DNA of 64,000 nt from Silanimonas sp021297925 (GTDB taxonomy: Bacteria; Pseudomonadota; Gammaproteobacteria; Xanthomonadales; Xanthomonadaceae), in assembly GCA_027532825.1 (NCBI GenBank), contig JAPZTL010000002.1:62001-126000 (forward strand), in the 5' to 3' direction. Both the position numbers and the translations under genes were made by a program. Positions 1 through 9,374 of the stretch are shown in pieces (position 1 is the first letter of the stretch; every line of letters starts with the position of its first letter). The notes under the pieces are model-generated. The model was not told the origin of the DNA. It made no database searches and worked only from the letters and a program-made list of their open reading frames with translations.

Positions 1-189
1 GCCCTCGTTCTGGCCGGCGATCTTCGGCACGTGGTAGTTGGGGTAAGCGTTGCGGTACTCCGGGATGCCGTGGCAGCCGGCGCAGGTGTAGGTCAGCAGC
101 TTGCCGTTCTCGGCGTTGCCGGCGGCGTGGGCGGGCGCCATGGCGAGGGCGAGCGCGGTGCCGCAGAGGGCGGGCAGGAGTCGACGCAT
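1..189 (-). CDS. c-type cytochrome, N-terminal part (cut by window edge)
   Basis: The reverse strand from an ATG at 189 encodes 63 residues that run off the window. Residues 1-22 look like a Sec signal peptide (MRRLLPALCGTALALAMAPAHA), so the product should be periplasmic or membrane-tethered. A heme c attachment motif, CAGCH, follows at about residues 36-40. This is the usual place for the heme of a small class I cytochrome such as the c4/c5 group, which moves electrons to terminal oxidases. The axial methionine and the rest of the fold lie outside the window, so the subfamily is open. It is divergent from the efflux operon at 382 and shares its 192-base upstream region. Confidence 0.8.
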   Translation of the reverse strand, partial: MRRLLPALCGTALALAMAPAHAAGNAENGKLLTYTCAGCHGIPEYRNAYPNYHVPKIAGQNEG

Positions 190-337
190 CAGTCGGTGTC
201 CGGGAGTGGTCGGAAAGCCCGCGGAGTATAGACGGCGAGCACGCGGGGCGCACGAGGGGGCGGGTTTCGTGACGCGCTGCACGACCGGGTGAAGGTCATG
301 CTGACTCATGGCATATGCGCCTGCGGCATGGTGCAAA

Positions 338-360
338 GTACTGTTGTATTCAACCAGTAC
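338..360. promoter_or_regulatory. operator-like inverted repeat upstream of the RND operon
   Basis: The arms GTACTGTTG and CAACCAGTAC flank the spacer TATTC. They are near-perfect inverted repeats with one extra base in the right arm, lying 22-44 bases before the start at 382. Palindromes of this size next to RND fusion-protein genes are usually TetR/AcrR-family operators. No regulator gene is visible in the window, so the cognate protein is unknown. The site also sits in the region shared with the divergent cytochrome gene. Confidence 0.4.
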
Positions 361-381
361 ACCTTCCCGAGTGCTCCCGAC

Positions 382-1521
382 ATGGCTGTTTCCAGTCCCC
401 GTTCCCGTCTCGTCCTGCTCCTCGCGCTGTCGGCGGCCGTCGGTCTTGCCGCGTGCGGTGGTCGCGGAGGCGATTCGGCCGATGGCGCCGACGATCGCGC
501 GGCCTCCGGGCGGCCGGGCCAGAAGAAGGAGCAGGCCGTGCCGGTCGAGGTGGAGGCTGCCAGCCAGCGCAGGATCGCCGCCAGCTATGCCGGCACCGCG
601 AACCTCGAGGTCCCGGCCGATGCGCAGGTGGTTGCGAAGACCAGCGGCGTGCTGCTGCGCGTGCTCGTCGAGGAGGGAGACCAGGTCCGTGCCGGCGAGG
701 TGCTAGCCCAACTCGATCCGGAGCGCCCGCGCCTCGAGGCGGCCCGCGCGGAGGCGACGATGCGCCGCGCCCAGAACAATTACGAGCGCTCCCGCGAACT
801 GTTCGAGCGCAAGCTCGTCAGCACCGAGAGCAACGACCAGCTGCGCTTCGAGTACGAATCGGCCAAGGCGGCGTGGGAACTCGCGAAGCTCGAGCTGAGC
901 TACACGACGATCACCGCGCCGATCGGCGGCGTGGTCGCGCAGCGCCTCGCCAAGCCGGGCAACCTCATCAACGTCAACACGGCGCTGTACCGCATCGTCG
1001 ACAACTCGCGGCTCGAGGCGGTGCTGAACGTGCCGGAGCGGGAGATGGCGACCATGAAGGCGGGCCTGCCGATCCGGATGGAAGTGGACGCCCTGCGCGG
1101 CCAGGCCTTCGAGGGGGTGGTGGACCGCATCAGCCCGGTGGTCGATGCCACCAGCGGCACTTTCCGCGTGGTCGGCGTGTTTCGCGGCCAGGACGCGCTG
1201 AAGCCCGGGATGTTCGGGCGCCTGCAGATCGTCTATGACGAGCGCGAGGCCGCGTTGACGGTGCCGCGCGAGGCGCTGGTCGAGTCCAACGGCGAGTCCT
1301 CGGTGTTCCTTGTGAAGGAGGGCAAGGCCGTTCGCCGGGTCGTCAAGCTGGGCTACGTCAACGGCGAGTACGCCGAAGTGCTGGACGGGCTGAAGGCGGG
1401 CGACAAGGTGATCACCGCCGGTCGGATTGCCGTGCGGGACGGGGTCGCCGTCGAGGTCCTGGCGCCGGCCGGGCCCGAGTCCGGTGACGCCTCCGGGGCC
1501 GTCGCGGCCGCCGGCCGCTGA
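382..1521 (+). CDS. RND efflux membrane-fusion lipoprotein (periplasmic adaptor)
   Basis: This 379-residue adaptor links an inner-membrane RND pump to an outer-membrane channel. An in-frame ATG exists at 289, but the start at 382 gives a clean lipoprotein signal: a hydrophobic stretch ending LAAC with the lipidated Cys at residue 25. After a Gly/Ala-rich linker come the lipoyl/barrel-sandwich halves (EVPADAQVVAKTSGVLLRV and YTTITAPIGGVVAQRLAKPG) around a coiled-coil hairpin (residues about 115-165), then the beta-barrel and membrane-proximal domains. This order is typical of the AcrA/MexA/HlyD-type RND adaptors. It is 18 bases upstream of the first pump gene and clearly in one operon with both pumps. 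No outer-membrane TolC-like gene follows. The substrate class is not evident. Confidence 0.9.
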   Translation: MAVSSPRSRLVLLLALSAAVGLAACGGRGGDSADGADDRAASGRPGQKKEQAVPVEVEAASQRRIAASYAGTANLEVPADAQVVAKTSGVLLRVLVEEGDQVRAGEVLAQLDPERPRLEAARAEATMRRAQNNYERSRELFERKLVSTESNDQLRFEYESAKAAWELAKLELSYTTITAPIGGVVAQRLAKPGNLINVNTALYRIVDNSRLEAVLNVPEREMATMKAGLPIRMEVDALRGQAFEGVVDRISPVVDATSGTFRVVGVFRGQDALKPGMFGRLQIVYDEREAALTVPREALVESNGESSVFLVKEGKAVRRVVKLGYVNGEYAEVLDGLKAGDKVITAGRIAVRDGVAVEVLAPAGPESGDASGAVAAAGR

Positions 1522-1539
1522 GCCGGGACGCCCGCGACC

Positions 1540-4500
1540 ATGGGATTGATCGAACTCGCGACCCGCCGCCGCGTCACGGTGGCGATGGTGACGTTGACCT
1601 TCATGCTCTTCGGGTTGATCGCCCTTCGTGACCTGAAGGTCAACCTGCTGCCCGACCTGAGCTATCCGACGCTGACCGTTCGCACCGAGTACACCGGCGC
1701 CGCGCCCGCCGAGGTCGAGACGCTGATCACCGAACCGGTGGAACAGGCCGTCGGCGTGGTGAAGAACCTCCGCAAGCTGAAGTCGGTGTCGCGGACCGGG
1801 CAGAGCGACGTGGTGCTCGAGTTCGCCTGGGGCACCGACATGGACCAGGCCAGCCTCGAGGTCCGCGACAAGCTCGAACTGCTCCAGCTGCCGCTGGAGG
1901 TGAAGCCGCCGGTGCTGCTGCGCTTCAACCCGAGCACGCAGCCGATCATGCGCCTCGTGATCGCCGCGGACGGGGCCAGCGCCTCGCCCGAGGCGCTGAT
2001 GGCGCTGCGCCGCTATGCCGACGAGACCCTGAAGCGTCGCCTCGAGCCGGTCGAGGGCGTGGCCGCCGTGAAGGTCGGTGGCGGACTCGAGGACGAAGTC
2101 CAGGTGCTGATCGACCAGGACAAGCTGGCGCAGCTCAACCTCGACGTGAACAGCGTGGTGCAGCGGCTCCAGCAGGAGAACGTGAACATCTCCGGCGGGC
2201 GGATCGAAGAGGGGACGCAACGCTACCTCGTCCGCACCGTGAACCAGTTCGCGACGCTGCAGCAGATGCGCGACATGCTGGTCGGCAACGTCGGCGGCGT
2301 GCCCGTCCACCTCCGCGACGTCGCCACGGTGGAGCAGGGCCACAAGGAGCGCGAGGCGATCATCCGCATCGGTGCGGCCGAGGCGGTCGAGATCGCGATC
2401 TACAAGGAAGGCGACGCCAACACCGTCGCGGTGGCCACGGCCGTCAAGGAGGCCCTTCGCCTGATGGAGGCGGAAACCGCGCCGAAAACGCCGGGCGAGC
2501 GCCGTCGACCGGGCATGGTCGGGCCGCCGCAGGTCGATGGCGAGTACACCGTCGACGGCATGCGCATGCGCACCGTCGAGGACCAGTCCGTCTTTATCCG
2601 CGCCGCGCTGAGCGAGGTGCAGAAGGAGGCCGTGCTCGGCGGCATCTTCGCCATCCTGATCATCTTCTTCTTCCTGCGCGACGGCTGGAGCACCTTCGTC
2701 ATCTCGCTGTCGCTGCCGGTCTCGATCATCGCGACCTTCTTCTTCATGGGCCAGCTCGGCCTGTCGCTGAACGTGATGTCGCTGGCGGGACTCGCGCTCG
2801 CGACGGGCATGGTGGTGGACGACTCGATCGTCGTGCTCGAAAGCATCGCGAAGGCGCGCGAGCGCGGGCTGGGCGTGCTGGAAGCAGCGCTGGTCGGCAC
2901 CCGCGAGGTCGGCATGCCGGTGGTCGCGACGACGCTCACCACCGTCGCCGTGTTCCTGCCGCTGGTGTTCGTCGAAGGCGTGGCGGGCCAGCTCTTCAAG
3001 GACCAGGCGCTCACCGTCTCCATCGCGCTGCTGATCTCCATGGTCGTGGCGCTGAGCCTGATCCCCATGCTGAGCTCGCTCAAAGCCACGGCGCCGATGG
3101 CCTTCCATCCCGAGCGGGAGCCGGGCCGCGTCCCCCTGCCCACCAGCCGGGCCGGGCTCGTCGCCCTGTTCGGCGCGCCGCTGCGCGGCGTGACGTCGCG
3201 CGTCCGCGGACCCGCCGGCCCGGTCCTGGGCGGGCTGGCGGCGGTTCTCTCGGCGCCGTTCATCCTGCTGTACGCCCTGGGTTCGGTGCTGGTCTTCGCC
3301 GGCGTGCGCGTCGCCTTGCTGGCCTGGCGCCAGTTCACGCTCCGCGTGCTGCCGGTCGTCGCGGCGGTGGGCGAGTTCGTGTTGCGACCCTACGAGCGCG
3401 CGGCCCTCTCTTACCGGTCGCGCGTGCTGCCGGCGGCGTTAAATCGCCCCGGGCTCGTGCTCGGCAGCGCGGGTGTCGCCTTCCTGCTGTCGCTGGGCCT
3501 TGCCACCACGCTTGGGACGGATCTGATCCCGCAGTTGGCGCAGGACCGTTTCGAGATGACGGCGAAACTGCCGCCCGGCACGCCGCTGAAGGACACCGAC
3601 TCGCTCGTGGCGGCCGTGCAGGGCCAGTTCGAGGACGATCCGCGCATCCAGGCCCTGTTCGGCGTCAGCGGCACCGGCACGCGGCTGGACGCCAACCCGA
3701 CCGAGTCCGGCGAGAACATCGCCCGCGTCTCCATCGTGCTGGGGCAGGGCTACAGCCGTGGCACCGAGGCGGCGATCACCGAGGATTTCCGCGGGCTGAT
3801 GGCCCAGTACCCTGGTGTCGAGGTGAAGTTCAGCCGCCCTGAACTGGTCAGCCTGTCGACACCGCTCGAAGTCGAGCTGCGGGGCACCGACCTCGGCGAG
3901 ATCGAGGGCGCTGCGCGTCGCCTTCGCGACCTGATGGCGGCTTCGCCGAAGTTCGCGGACGTCAAGTCGACCGTCCAGGACGGCTTCCCCGAGGTGCAGA
4001 TCGTCTTCGACCAAGAGCGGGCGGCCGACCTCGGGCTGACGACGCGCCAGATCGCCGACGAAGTCGTGCGCAAGGTGCGCGGCGAAGTCGCAACTCGCTA
4101 CAGTTTCCGCGACCGCAAGATCGACGTGCTCGTCCGGGCCAGCGAGCAGGACCGCGCCTCGGTGGCCGAGATCCGGAACCTCATCGTCAACCCGCGCAGC
4201 GAGCGTCCGGTGCCGCTGTCCGCCGTGGCGGAGGTCCGCGAGACCATCGGCCCGAGCGAAATCAACCGCGTCGACCAGACCCGCGTGGCGATCATCTCGG
4301 CGAACCTGCGCGACATCGACCTCGGCACCGCGATCGAGGAAGTGAACGCCCTGGTCGATGGGAACCCGCTGGGCGCCGACATCCGCCTGGCCTTCGGCGG
4401 CCAGAGCGAGGAGCTCGGGCGCTCGCTGCAGTCGCTGCTGTTCGCCTTCGCGCTGGCGATCTTCCTCGTCTACCTGGTGATGGCCTCGCAGTTCGAGTCG

Positions 4501-4995
4501 CTGCTGCATCCCTTCGTCATCCTTTTCACGATCCCGCTGGCCGTCGTCGGCGCGGTCCTCGCGTTGTTCACGACCGGTGCGCCGGTGTCGGTGGTGGTCT
4601 TCATCGGACTGATCCTGCTGGTCGGCATCGTCGTGAAGAACGCGATCGTCCTCGTCGACAAGGTGAACCAACTGCGCTTGGAGGGCGTGCCGAAGCGCGA
4701 GGCCCTCGTCGAGGGCTCCTACTCCCGCCTCCGCCCGATCATCATGACGACGCTGACGACCTTGTTCGGCTTCGCGCCGCTCGCCTTCATGGGCGGCGAG
4801 GGTGCCGAGGTGAAGGCGCCGATGGCGCTGACCGTGATCGGCGGCCTGACGGTCTCGACCCTGCTGACGCTGGTCGTCATCCCGGTCATGTACGACCTTC
4901 TGGACCGCCGCGGTGATGCATCCTGGAAGGCGGAGGGCGAGCGCCACCGGCAGATCGGGCTGGTCGGCCGCATGTTCGGGGAGTCGTCGCCGTGA
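1540..4995 (+). CDS. RND efflux pump permease, first subunit
   Basis: This inner-membrane proton-driven transporter has 1151 residues, about 100 more than the usual 1030-1050. The start MGLIELATRRRVTVAMV is the standard cytoplasmic lead into TM1. TM4 carries the adjacent aspartates of the proton relay (MVVDDSIVVLE, D427-D428) and TM10 carries the matching lysine (GIVVKNAIVLVD, K1033), so it should be proton-coupled. The extra length lies between the two pseudo-repeats (about residues 515-625). It is Pro/Arg-rich and contains one or two additional hydrophobic stretches. The next gene overlaps the stop codon by four bases (GTGA). It belongs to the HAE/HME RND families; neither drug nor metal can be assigned from sequence. 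Confidence 0.92.
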   Translation: MGLIELATRRRVTVAMVTLTFMLFGLIALRDLKVNLLPDLSYPTLTVRTEYTGAAPAEVETLITEPVEQAVGVVKNLRKLKSVSRTGQSDVVLEFAWGTDMDQASLEVRDKLELLQLPLEVKPPVLLRFNPSTQPIMRLVIAADGASASPEALMALRRYADETLKRRLEPVEGVAAVKVGGGLEDEVQVLIDQDKLAQLNLDVNSVVQRLQQENVNISGGRIEEGTQRYLVRTVNQFATLQQMRDMLVGNVGGVPVHLRDVATVEQGHKEREAIIRIGAAEAVEIAIYKEGDANTVAVATAVKEALRLMEAETAPKTPGERRRPGMVGPPQVDGEYTVDGMRMRTVEDQSVFIRAALSEVQKEAVLGGIFAILIIFFFLRDGWSTFVISLSLPVSIIATFFFMGQLGLSLNVMSLAGLALATGMVVDDSIVVLESIAKARERGLGVLEAALVGTREVGMPVVATTLTTVAVFLPLVFVEGVAGQLFKDQALTVSIALLISMVVALSLIPMLSSLKATAPMAFHPEREPGRVPLPTSRAGLVALFGAPLRGVTSRVRGPAGPVLGGLAAVLSAPFILLYALGSVLVFAGVRVALLAWRQFTLRVLPVVAAVGEFVLRPYERAALSYRSRVLPAALNRPGLVLGSAGVAFLLSLGLATTLGTDLIPQLAQDRFEMTAKLPPGTPLKDTDSLVAAVQGQFEDDPRIQALFGVSGTGTRLDANPTESGENIARVSIVLGQGYSRGTEAAITEDFRGLMAQYPGVEVKFSRPELVSLSTPLEVELRGTDLGEIEGAARRLRDLMAASPKFADVKSTVQDGFPEVQIVFDQERAADLGLTTRQIADEVVRKVRGEVATRYSFRDRKIDVLVRASEQDRASVAEIRNLIVNPRSERPVPLSAVAEVRETIGPSEINRVDQTRVAIISANLRDIDLGTAIEEVNALVDGNPLGADIRLAFGGQSEELGRSLQSLLFAFALAIFLVYLVMASQFESLLHPFVILFTIPLAVVGAVLALFTTGAPVSVVVFIGLILLVGIVVKNAIVLVDKVNQLRLEGVPKREALVEGSYSRLRPIIMTTLTTLFGFAPLAFMGGEGAEVKAPMALTVIGGLTVSTLLTLVVIPVMYDLLDRRGDASWKAEGERHRQIGLVGRMFGESSP

Positions 4996-7900
4996 GCCTC
5001 GCGGAGCTGAGCCTGCGCCGTCCAATCACGGCGGTCATGTTCTACGTCTCGCTGATCGTGCTGGGCCTGATCGCGGCGTTCCGCCTCCCCCTCGAGCAGT
5101 TCCCTGCGGTCAGTGCCCCCTTCCTCTACGTCGAACTGCCCTATCCGGGCGGCACGCCGGAGGAGGTCGAACGGACGATCGTTCGCCCGGCGGAGGAGGC
5201 GCTGTCGACCTTGCCCGGCATCGCGAACATGTACTCGAACGCGCGCGGCGACGGCGGCGGCATCTTCATCGAGTTCACCGACTGGGGGCGCGACGTCAAC
5301 ATCACGGCCAGCGAGGCACGCGATCGCATCGATGCGATCCGCTCCGAGCTTCCCGACGATTTCCAGCGCTACTTCGTGATGAAGTTCTCGACGTCGGACG
5401 AACCCGTGCTCCGCCTCCGCTTCACGAGCCAGCGCGACTTGCGCAACGAGTACGGGATGCTCGAGCGCAACTTCAAGCGCCGCCTTGAGCGTATCCCGGG
5501 GGTCGCGCGCGTCGACATCATCGGCGTGGAACAGCCGGAGGTCGAGGTCGCGATCGACCCCATGCGCCTCGGGGCCCACAACCTGAGTCTCAACGACCTC
5601 GCGATGCGCCTCCGCGCCGTCAACTTCTCGGTCTCGGCTGGGTCGATCGACGACGGCGCGCGGCGGATCCGCGTCCAGCCCGTCGGCGAGATCCGCGACC
5701 TCGACGAGCTGAGGAGCCTCGTGCTCAACGACCAGGGCCTGCGTCTCTCGGACATCGCGGACGTGCAGGTCAAGCCGCAGCGCTCCGAGTTCGGGCGCCG
5801 CTTGGACGGCCGCCCCGCGGTGGGCGTCGACGTGTACCGGGAGGCGGACGCGAACCTCGTCGCGATGTCCCGCGCGGTCCTCGCCGAGATGCAGGAGATC
5901 GAGAAGCTCCCCGAGCTGGGGGGAATCCAGCTCCGGATCGCGGATGACCAGGCCGACAGCGTGAGGAGTTCGATCTCGGAGCTCGTCGAGGCGGGCATTG
6001 TCGGCTGCCTGCTGTCGATCGTCGTGCTCTTCTACTTCCTGCGGCACTGGCCCAGTACCCTGATGGTGACGCTCGCCATCCCGGTCTGCATCGTGATGAC
6101 GCTCGGCGTCATGTTCTTCTACGGCGTCACCCTGAACATCCTCACCATGATGGGCCTCCTGCTGGGTCTGGGCATGCTCGTGGACAACGCCGTCGTGGTG
6201 GTGGAGAGCATCTACCAGTACCGGGAGAGATACCCGGACGACCCGGTCCGATGCGCCATCGAAGGCACCCGCAGTGTCCAGCTCGCGATCAGCGCGGGCA
6301 CCCTGACCAGCATCATCGTCTTCATCCCCAACCTGTTCGGCGAGGTCAACCAGATCTCGATCTTCCTCGGCCAGGTCGCGCTGACGATCACGATCTCGCT
6401 GCTGGCGTCCTGGCTCGTGGCCGTCAGCCTGATCCCGATGATCTCGGCGCGCGTCGCCACGCCACCGATGCTCGCCAGCACGTCGGGCTTCCTTCCGGCA
6501 CTCTCCCGGCGCTACGGCCGGTTCCTGCGCTGGACGCTGGAGCATCGCGGCTGGTCGGTCGCCGGCATCCTGTTCATCGTCGCGTTCAGCGTGCTCCCCG
6601 CCGCCACGGGACTGATGAAGTTCGACATGTTCAAGAACGACGCCGGTCGCGAGGTCGACGTCTACTTCGACTGGCGCGGTTCCTACAGCCTCGAGGAGAT
6701 GCGCGACGAGATGCTCCGCGTCGAGCGCTTCCTCGACGAGCGCCGCGAGCGCTACGACATCGAGCAGATCTACACGGTGTACAGCGAGCGGGGTTGGGGC
6801 GGCATCGACCTGACGCTCAAGTCGGAGGGCGACATCCAGCCCACGGAGAAGATCCAGGAGATGCTGCGCGAGGAACTGCCCAAGTCCGCGCTGGCCGAGA
6901 TCGGCATCCGCGGCTCCGCGGGCCCGGGAGGCGGGGGCGGCGGCGGGCAGAACCAGGGCGTCCGTGTCTCGCTGACGGGGGACTCGAGCGAGGAACTGCA
7001 ATCGATCGCGCAGGACGTGTTGCCCCTGCTCGCCCGGCGCCCCGAGCTCCGCGACGTCCGAATCGACATCGGCGACGAGATCAGCGAGGTCCGGGTCAGC
7101 GTCGACCGCGAGCGCGCCGCCGCGTTCGGGTTCTCGGCCCAGGAGGTCGCTCAGTACATCGGCATCGCGCTGCGCGGGACGCCGCTCCGCGAGTTCCGCC
7201 GGGAGGGTGAGGAGGTCCCGGTGTGGGTGCGCTTCGCCGGTGCGCAGGAGTTCCGCGTCGAGAACCTCAGCACGCTGCAGCTCACGCGCGTCGACGGCAG
7301 CCGGGTGCCCCTCACGTCGATGGTCGACGTCCGCATCGTCAAGGGCGCGAGCCAGATCCAGCGCGAGAACCGGCGCACGTCCTTGACGCTCGCCGCGAAC
7401 CTCGCCGAAGGCAAGACCAACGAGGATGCGCAGAAGGCGATCGACGAGGTGCTCTCGGCGGTGGCCTATCCGCCGGGCTACGGCTACAGCTGGGGCGGCG
7501 ATTTCCGGCGCAACGAACAGGCCGGCGCGCAGATGGCGTTCAACACCGTGGTCGCGCTGGTCATGATCTTCCTGGTGATGGCCGCGCTGTTCGAATCGAT
7601 GCTGTACCCGATGGCCATCATGAGCAGCGTGCTGTTCTCGGCCTTCGGCGTGTTCTGGTTCTTCGTCATCACCGGCACGACGTTCACCATCATGGCGGCG
7701 ATCGGCATCCTCGTACTGATGGGCGTGGTGGTGAACAACGGCATCGTGATGGTCGAGCACATCAACAACCTCCGGCGCGAGGGCCGCGCGCGGATCGACG
7801 CGCTCGTCGAAGGCAGCGTCGAGCGCCTGCGGCCCATCCTCATGACCATGGGGACCACCATCCTCGGCATGGTGCCGCTGTGCATCGGCGGCACGCAGAT

Positions 7901-8090
7901 CGCCGGCGACGGCCCGGCCTACTACCCGATGGCCCGGGCCATCGTCGGCGGGCTGCTGTTCTCGACGGTGGTCAGCCTGCTGTTCCTGCCGACGATCTAC
8001 GCGCTGCTGGACGACCTCGGCCAATGGGGCTCCGCGGCCTTCCGCCGCGCCCGCGAGTGGGCGGGCGTGGCGAGCCCCGTTCCCGGTTGA
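4992..8090 (+). CDS. RND efflux pump permease, second subunit with altered relay residues
   Basis: This 1032-residue RND transporter starts at a GTG that overlaps the stop of the first pump gene (GTGA). Both large periplasmic loops and twelve TM segments are recognisable. The TM4 motif reads GMLVDNAVVVVE (D398-N399) instead of Asp-Asp. In TM10 the usual Lys is Asn (GVVVNNGIVMVE, N915-N916). A glycine run (GPGGGGGGGQ) sits in the second periplasmic domain at about residue 640. Two unequal permeases behind one adaptor recall heteromeric pumps such as MdtBC; that comparison is inference. The stop is only three bases from the convergent proA stop, and no terminator hairpin is obvious between them. 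Confidence 0.9.
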   Translation: MSLAELSLRRPITAVMFYVSLIVLGLIAAFRLPLEQFPAVSAPFLYVELPYPGGTPEEVERTIVRPAEEALSTLPGIANMYSNARGDGGGIFIEFTDWGRDVNITASEARDRIDAIRSELPDDFQRYFVMKFSTSDEPVLRLRFTSQRDLRNEYGMLERNFKRRLERIPGVARVDIIGVEQPEVEVAIDPMRLGAHNLSLNDLAMRLRAVNFSVSAGSIDDGARRIRVQPVGEIRDLDELRSLVLNDQGLRLSDIADVQVKPQRSEFGRRLDGRPAVGVDVYREADANLVAMSRAVLAEMQEIEKLPELGGIQLRIADDQADSVRSSISELVEAGIVGCLLSIVVLFYFLRHWPSTLMVTLAIPVCIVMTLGVMFFYGVTLNILTMMGLLLGLGMLVDNAVVVVESIYQYRERYPDDPVRCAIEGTRSVQLAISAGTLTSIIVFIPNLFGEVNQISIFLGQVALTITISLLASWLVAVSLIPMISARVATPPMLASTSGFLPALSRRYGRFLRWTLEHRGWSVAGILFIVAFSVLPAATGLMKFDMFKNDAGREVDVYFDWRGSYSLEEMRDEMLRVERFLDERRERYDIEQIYTVYSERGWGGIDLTLKSEGDIQPTEKIQEMLREELPKSALAEIGIRGSAGPGGGGGGGQNQGVRVSLTGDSSEELQSIAQDVLPLLARRPELRDVRIDIGDEISEVRVSVDRERAAAFGFSAQEVAQYIGIALRGTPLREFRREGEEVPVWVRFAGAQEFRVENLSTLQLTRVDGSRVPLTSMVDVRIVKGASQIQRENRRTSLTLAANLAEGKTNEDAQKAIDEVLSAVAYPPGYGYSWGGDFRRNEQAGAQMAFNTVVALVMIFLVMAALFESMLYPMAIMSSVLFSAFGVFWFFVITGTTFTIMAAIGILVLMGVVVNNGIVMVEHINNLRREGRARIDALVEGSVERLRPILMTMGTTILGMVPLCIGGTQIAGDGPAYYPMARAIVGGLLFSTVVSLLFLPTIYALLDDLGQWGSAAFRRAREWAGVASPVPG

Positions 8091-8093
8091 GGC

Positions 8094-9374
8094 TCACTCC
8101 GGGTCAGTGACGGGCGCCCGGACGTGCCCGTCGCCCACGAGGTCCCAGCGCGTCGCGGTCAGGGATTCGAGGCCCATCGGTCCATAGGCGTGCAGCTTCG
8201 TCGTCGAGATGCCGATCTCGGCGCCCAAGCCCAGCTCGCCGCCGTCGTTGAAGCGGGTCGAGGCGTTCACCGCGACGACCGAGGCGTCCACCTCGGCCTG
8301 GAAGCGCGCGGCCGCCGTGGCGTCCCGCGTGGCGATGGCCTCGGTGTGCAGCGAGCCGTGCCGCGCGATGTGGTCGAGGGCTTCGTCCATCCCGGCCACG
8401 ACCTTCACGGCGAGCACGAGGTCGAGGTACTCCGTGTCCCAGTCCGACGCGTCGGCCGGCTCCGCGCGTGGCAGCCGCGACAGCGCGGCGGGATCAGCCC
8501 GCAGGCGCACCCCTCGGGCGGCCATGGCGGCGTCCAAGCGTGGGAGGAACGTGGACGCCACCGCGGCATCGACCAGCAGCGTCTCGAGCGCATTGCAGGC
8601 CGAAGGCCGGGCGCACTTGCCGTCGATCGACAGCCGCAGGGCGACATCGAGGTCGGCGCTGGCTTCGACGTACAGGTGGCAGACGCCCTTGTAGTGGCGG
8701 ATCACCGGCACGCGGCTGACCTCGGCCACGTGCCGGATCAGGCCCTCGCCGCCACGCGGGATCGCCAGTGCGAGGCAGTCGTCGTGGCGCAGCAGTTCGG
8801 CGATCGCCGCGCGCTCGGCCGTGGGGACGCCCTGCACGGCGTCGCGGGGCAGGCCGGCTGCCTCGAGCCCGTCGCGGACGACGTCGAGCAGGGCGGCATT
8901 GCTGTGCGCGGCTTCGCGGCCACCGCGCAGCACGGCGGCGTTGCCGGACTTCAAGCAAAGCACCGCGGCGTCGACCGTCACGTTGGGTCGCGATTCGTAG
9001 ACCATCGCGATGGCGCCGAGCGGCACGCGACGCCGGCCGATCACGAGGCCGTCGGCGCGGACGCGGTTCTCCTGCGCGGGACCCAGGAGATCCGGCAGCG
9101 CGGCGACCTCGCGGACCGCCGCGGACAGTGCCGCGAGGCGGGGCGGGTCCAACCGCAGGCGATCGACCATGGCCGCCGAAAGGCCGGCGGCCGTCGCGGC
9201 CTCCAGGTCCTTCGCATTAGCGGCAAGGATCGCCTCGCGGGCGTCGTCGATCCTGCGCGCGATGGCCTCGAGGGCAGCGTGGCGCCGGGCAGCGTCGAGT
9301 CGGCGCAGCGTGCGGGCGGCGTCGCGGGCGCGCTCGGCGCACGCCCGGATCTGGAGATGGTCGTCGGGGCTCAC
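8094..9374 (-). CDS. proA: gamma-glutamyl phosphate reductase
   Basis: This enzyme carries out the second step of proline synthesis. It reduces gamma-glutamyl phosphate with NADPH to glutamate semialdehyde, which cyclises to pyrroline-5-carboxylate. The 426-residue length is normal for the family. Signature segments are present: VYESRPNVTVDAA, LKSGNAAVLRGGREA, and the catalytic-Cys region ARPSACNALETLLVD (Cys at about residue 267). Its start overlaps the proB stop by four bases (ATGA), so the two are translationally coupled and the labile intermediate can pass between them. Confidence 0.96.
   Translation of the reverse strand: MSPDDHLQIRACAERARDAARTLRRLDAARRHAALEAIARRIDDAREAILAANAKDLEAATAAGLSAAMVDRLRLDPPRLAALSAAVREVAALPDLLGPAQENRVRADGLVIGRRRVPLGAIAMVYESRPNVTVDAAVLCLKSGNAAVLRGGREAAHSNAALLDVVRDGLEAAGLPRDAVQGVPTAERAAIAELLRHDDCLALAIPRGGEGLIRHVAEVSRVPVIRHYKGVCHLYVEASADLDVALRLSIDGKCARPSACNALETLLVDAAVASTFLPRLDAAMAARGVRLRADPAALSRLPRAEPADASDWDTEYLDLVLAVKVVAGMDEALDHIARHGSLHTEAIATRDATAAARFQAEVDASVVAVNASTRFNDGGELGLGAEIGISTTKLHAYGPMGLESLTATRWDLVGDGHVRAPVTDPE

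Noticed and set aside
289..381. In-frame N-terminal extension of the fusion protein from 289
   Set aside because: It would put 31 residues before a perfect lipoprotein signal and span the palindrome; the start at 382 explains both.
703..3108. Long open frames opposite the efflux genes (also 4719-8024 and others)
   Set aside because: They are shadows of GC-rich genes: composition is Arg/His/Asp-rich low-complexity, no motif is present, and the opposite strand carries complete families.
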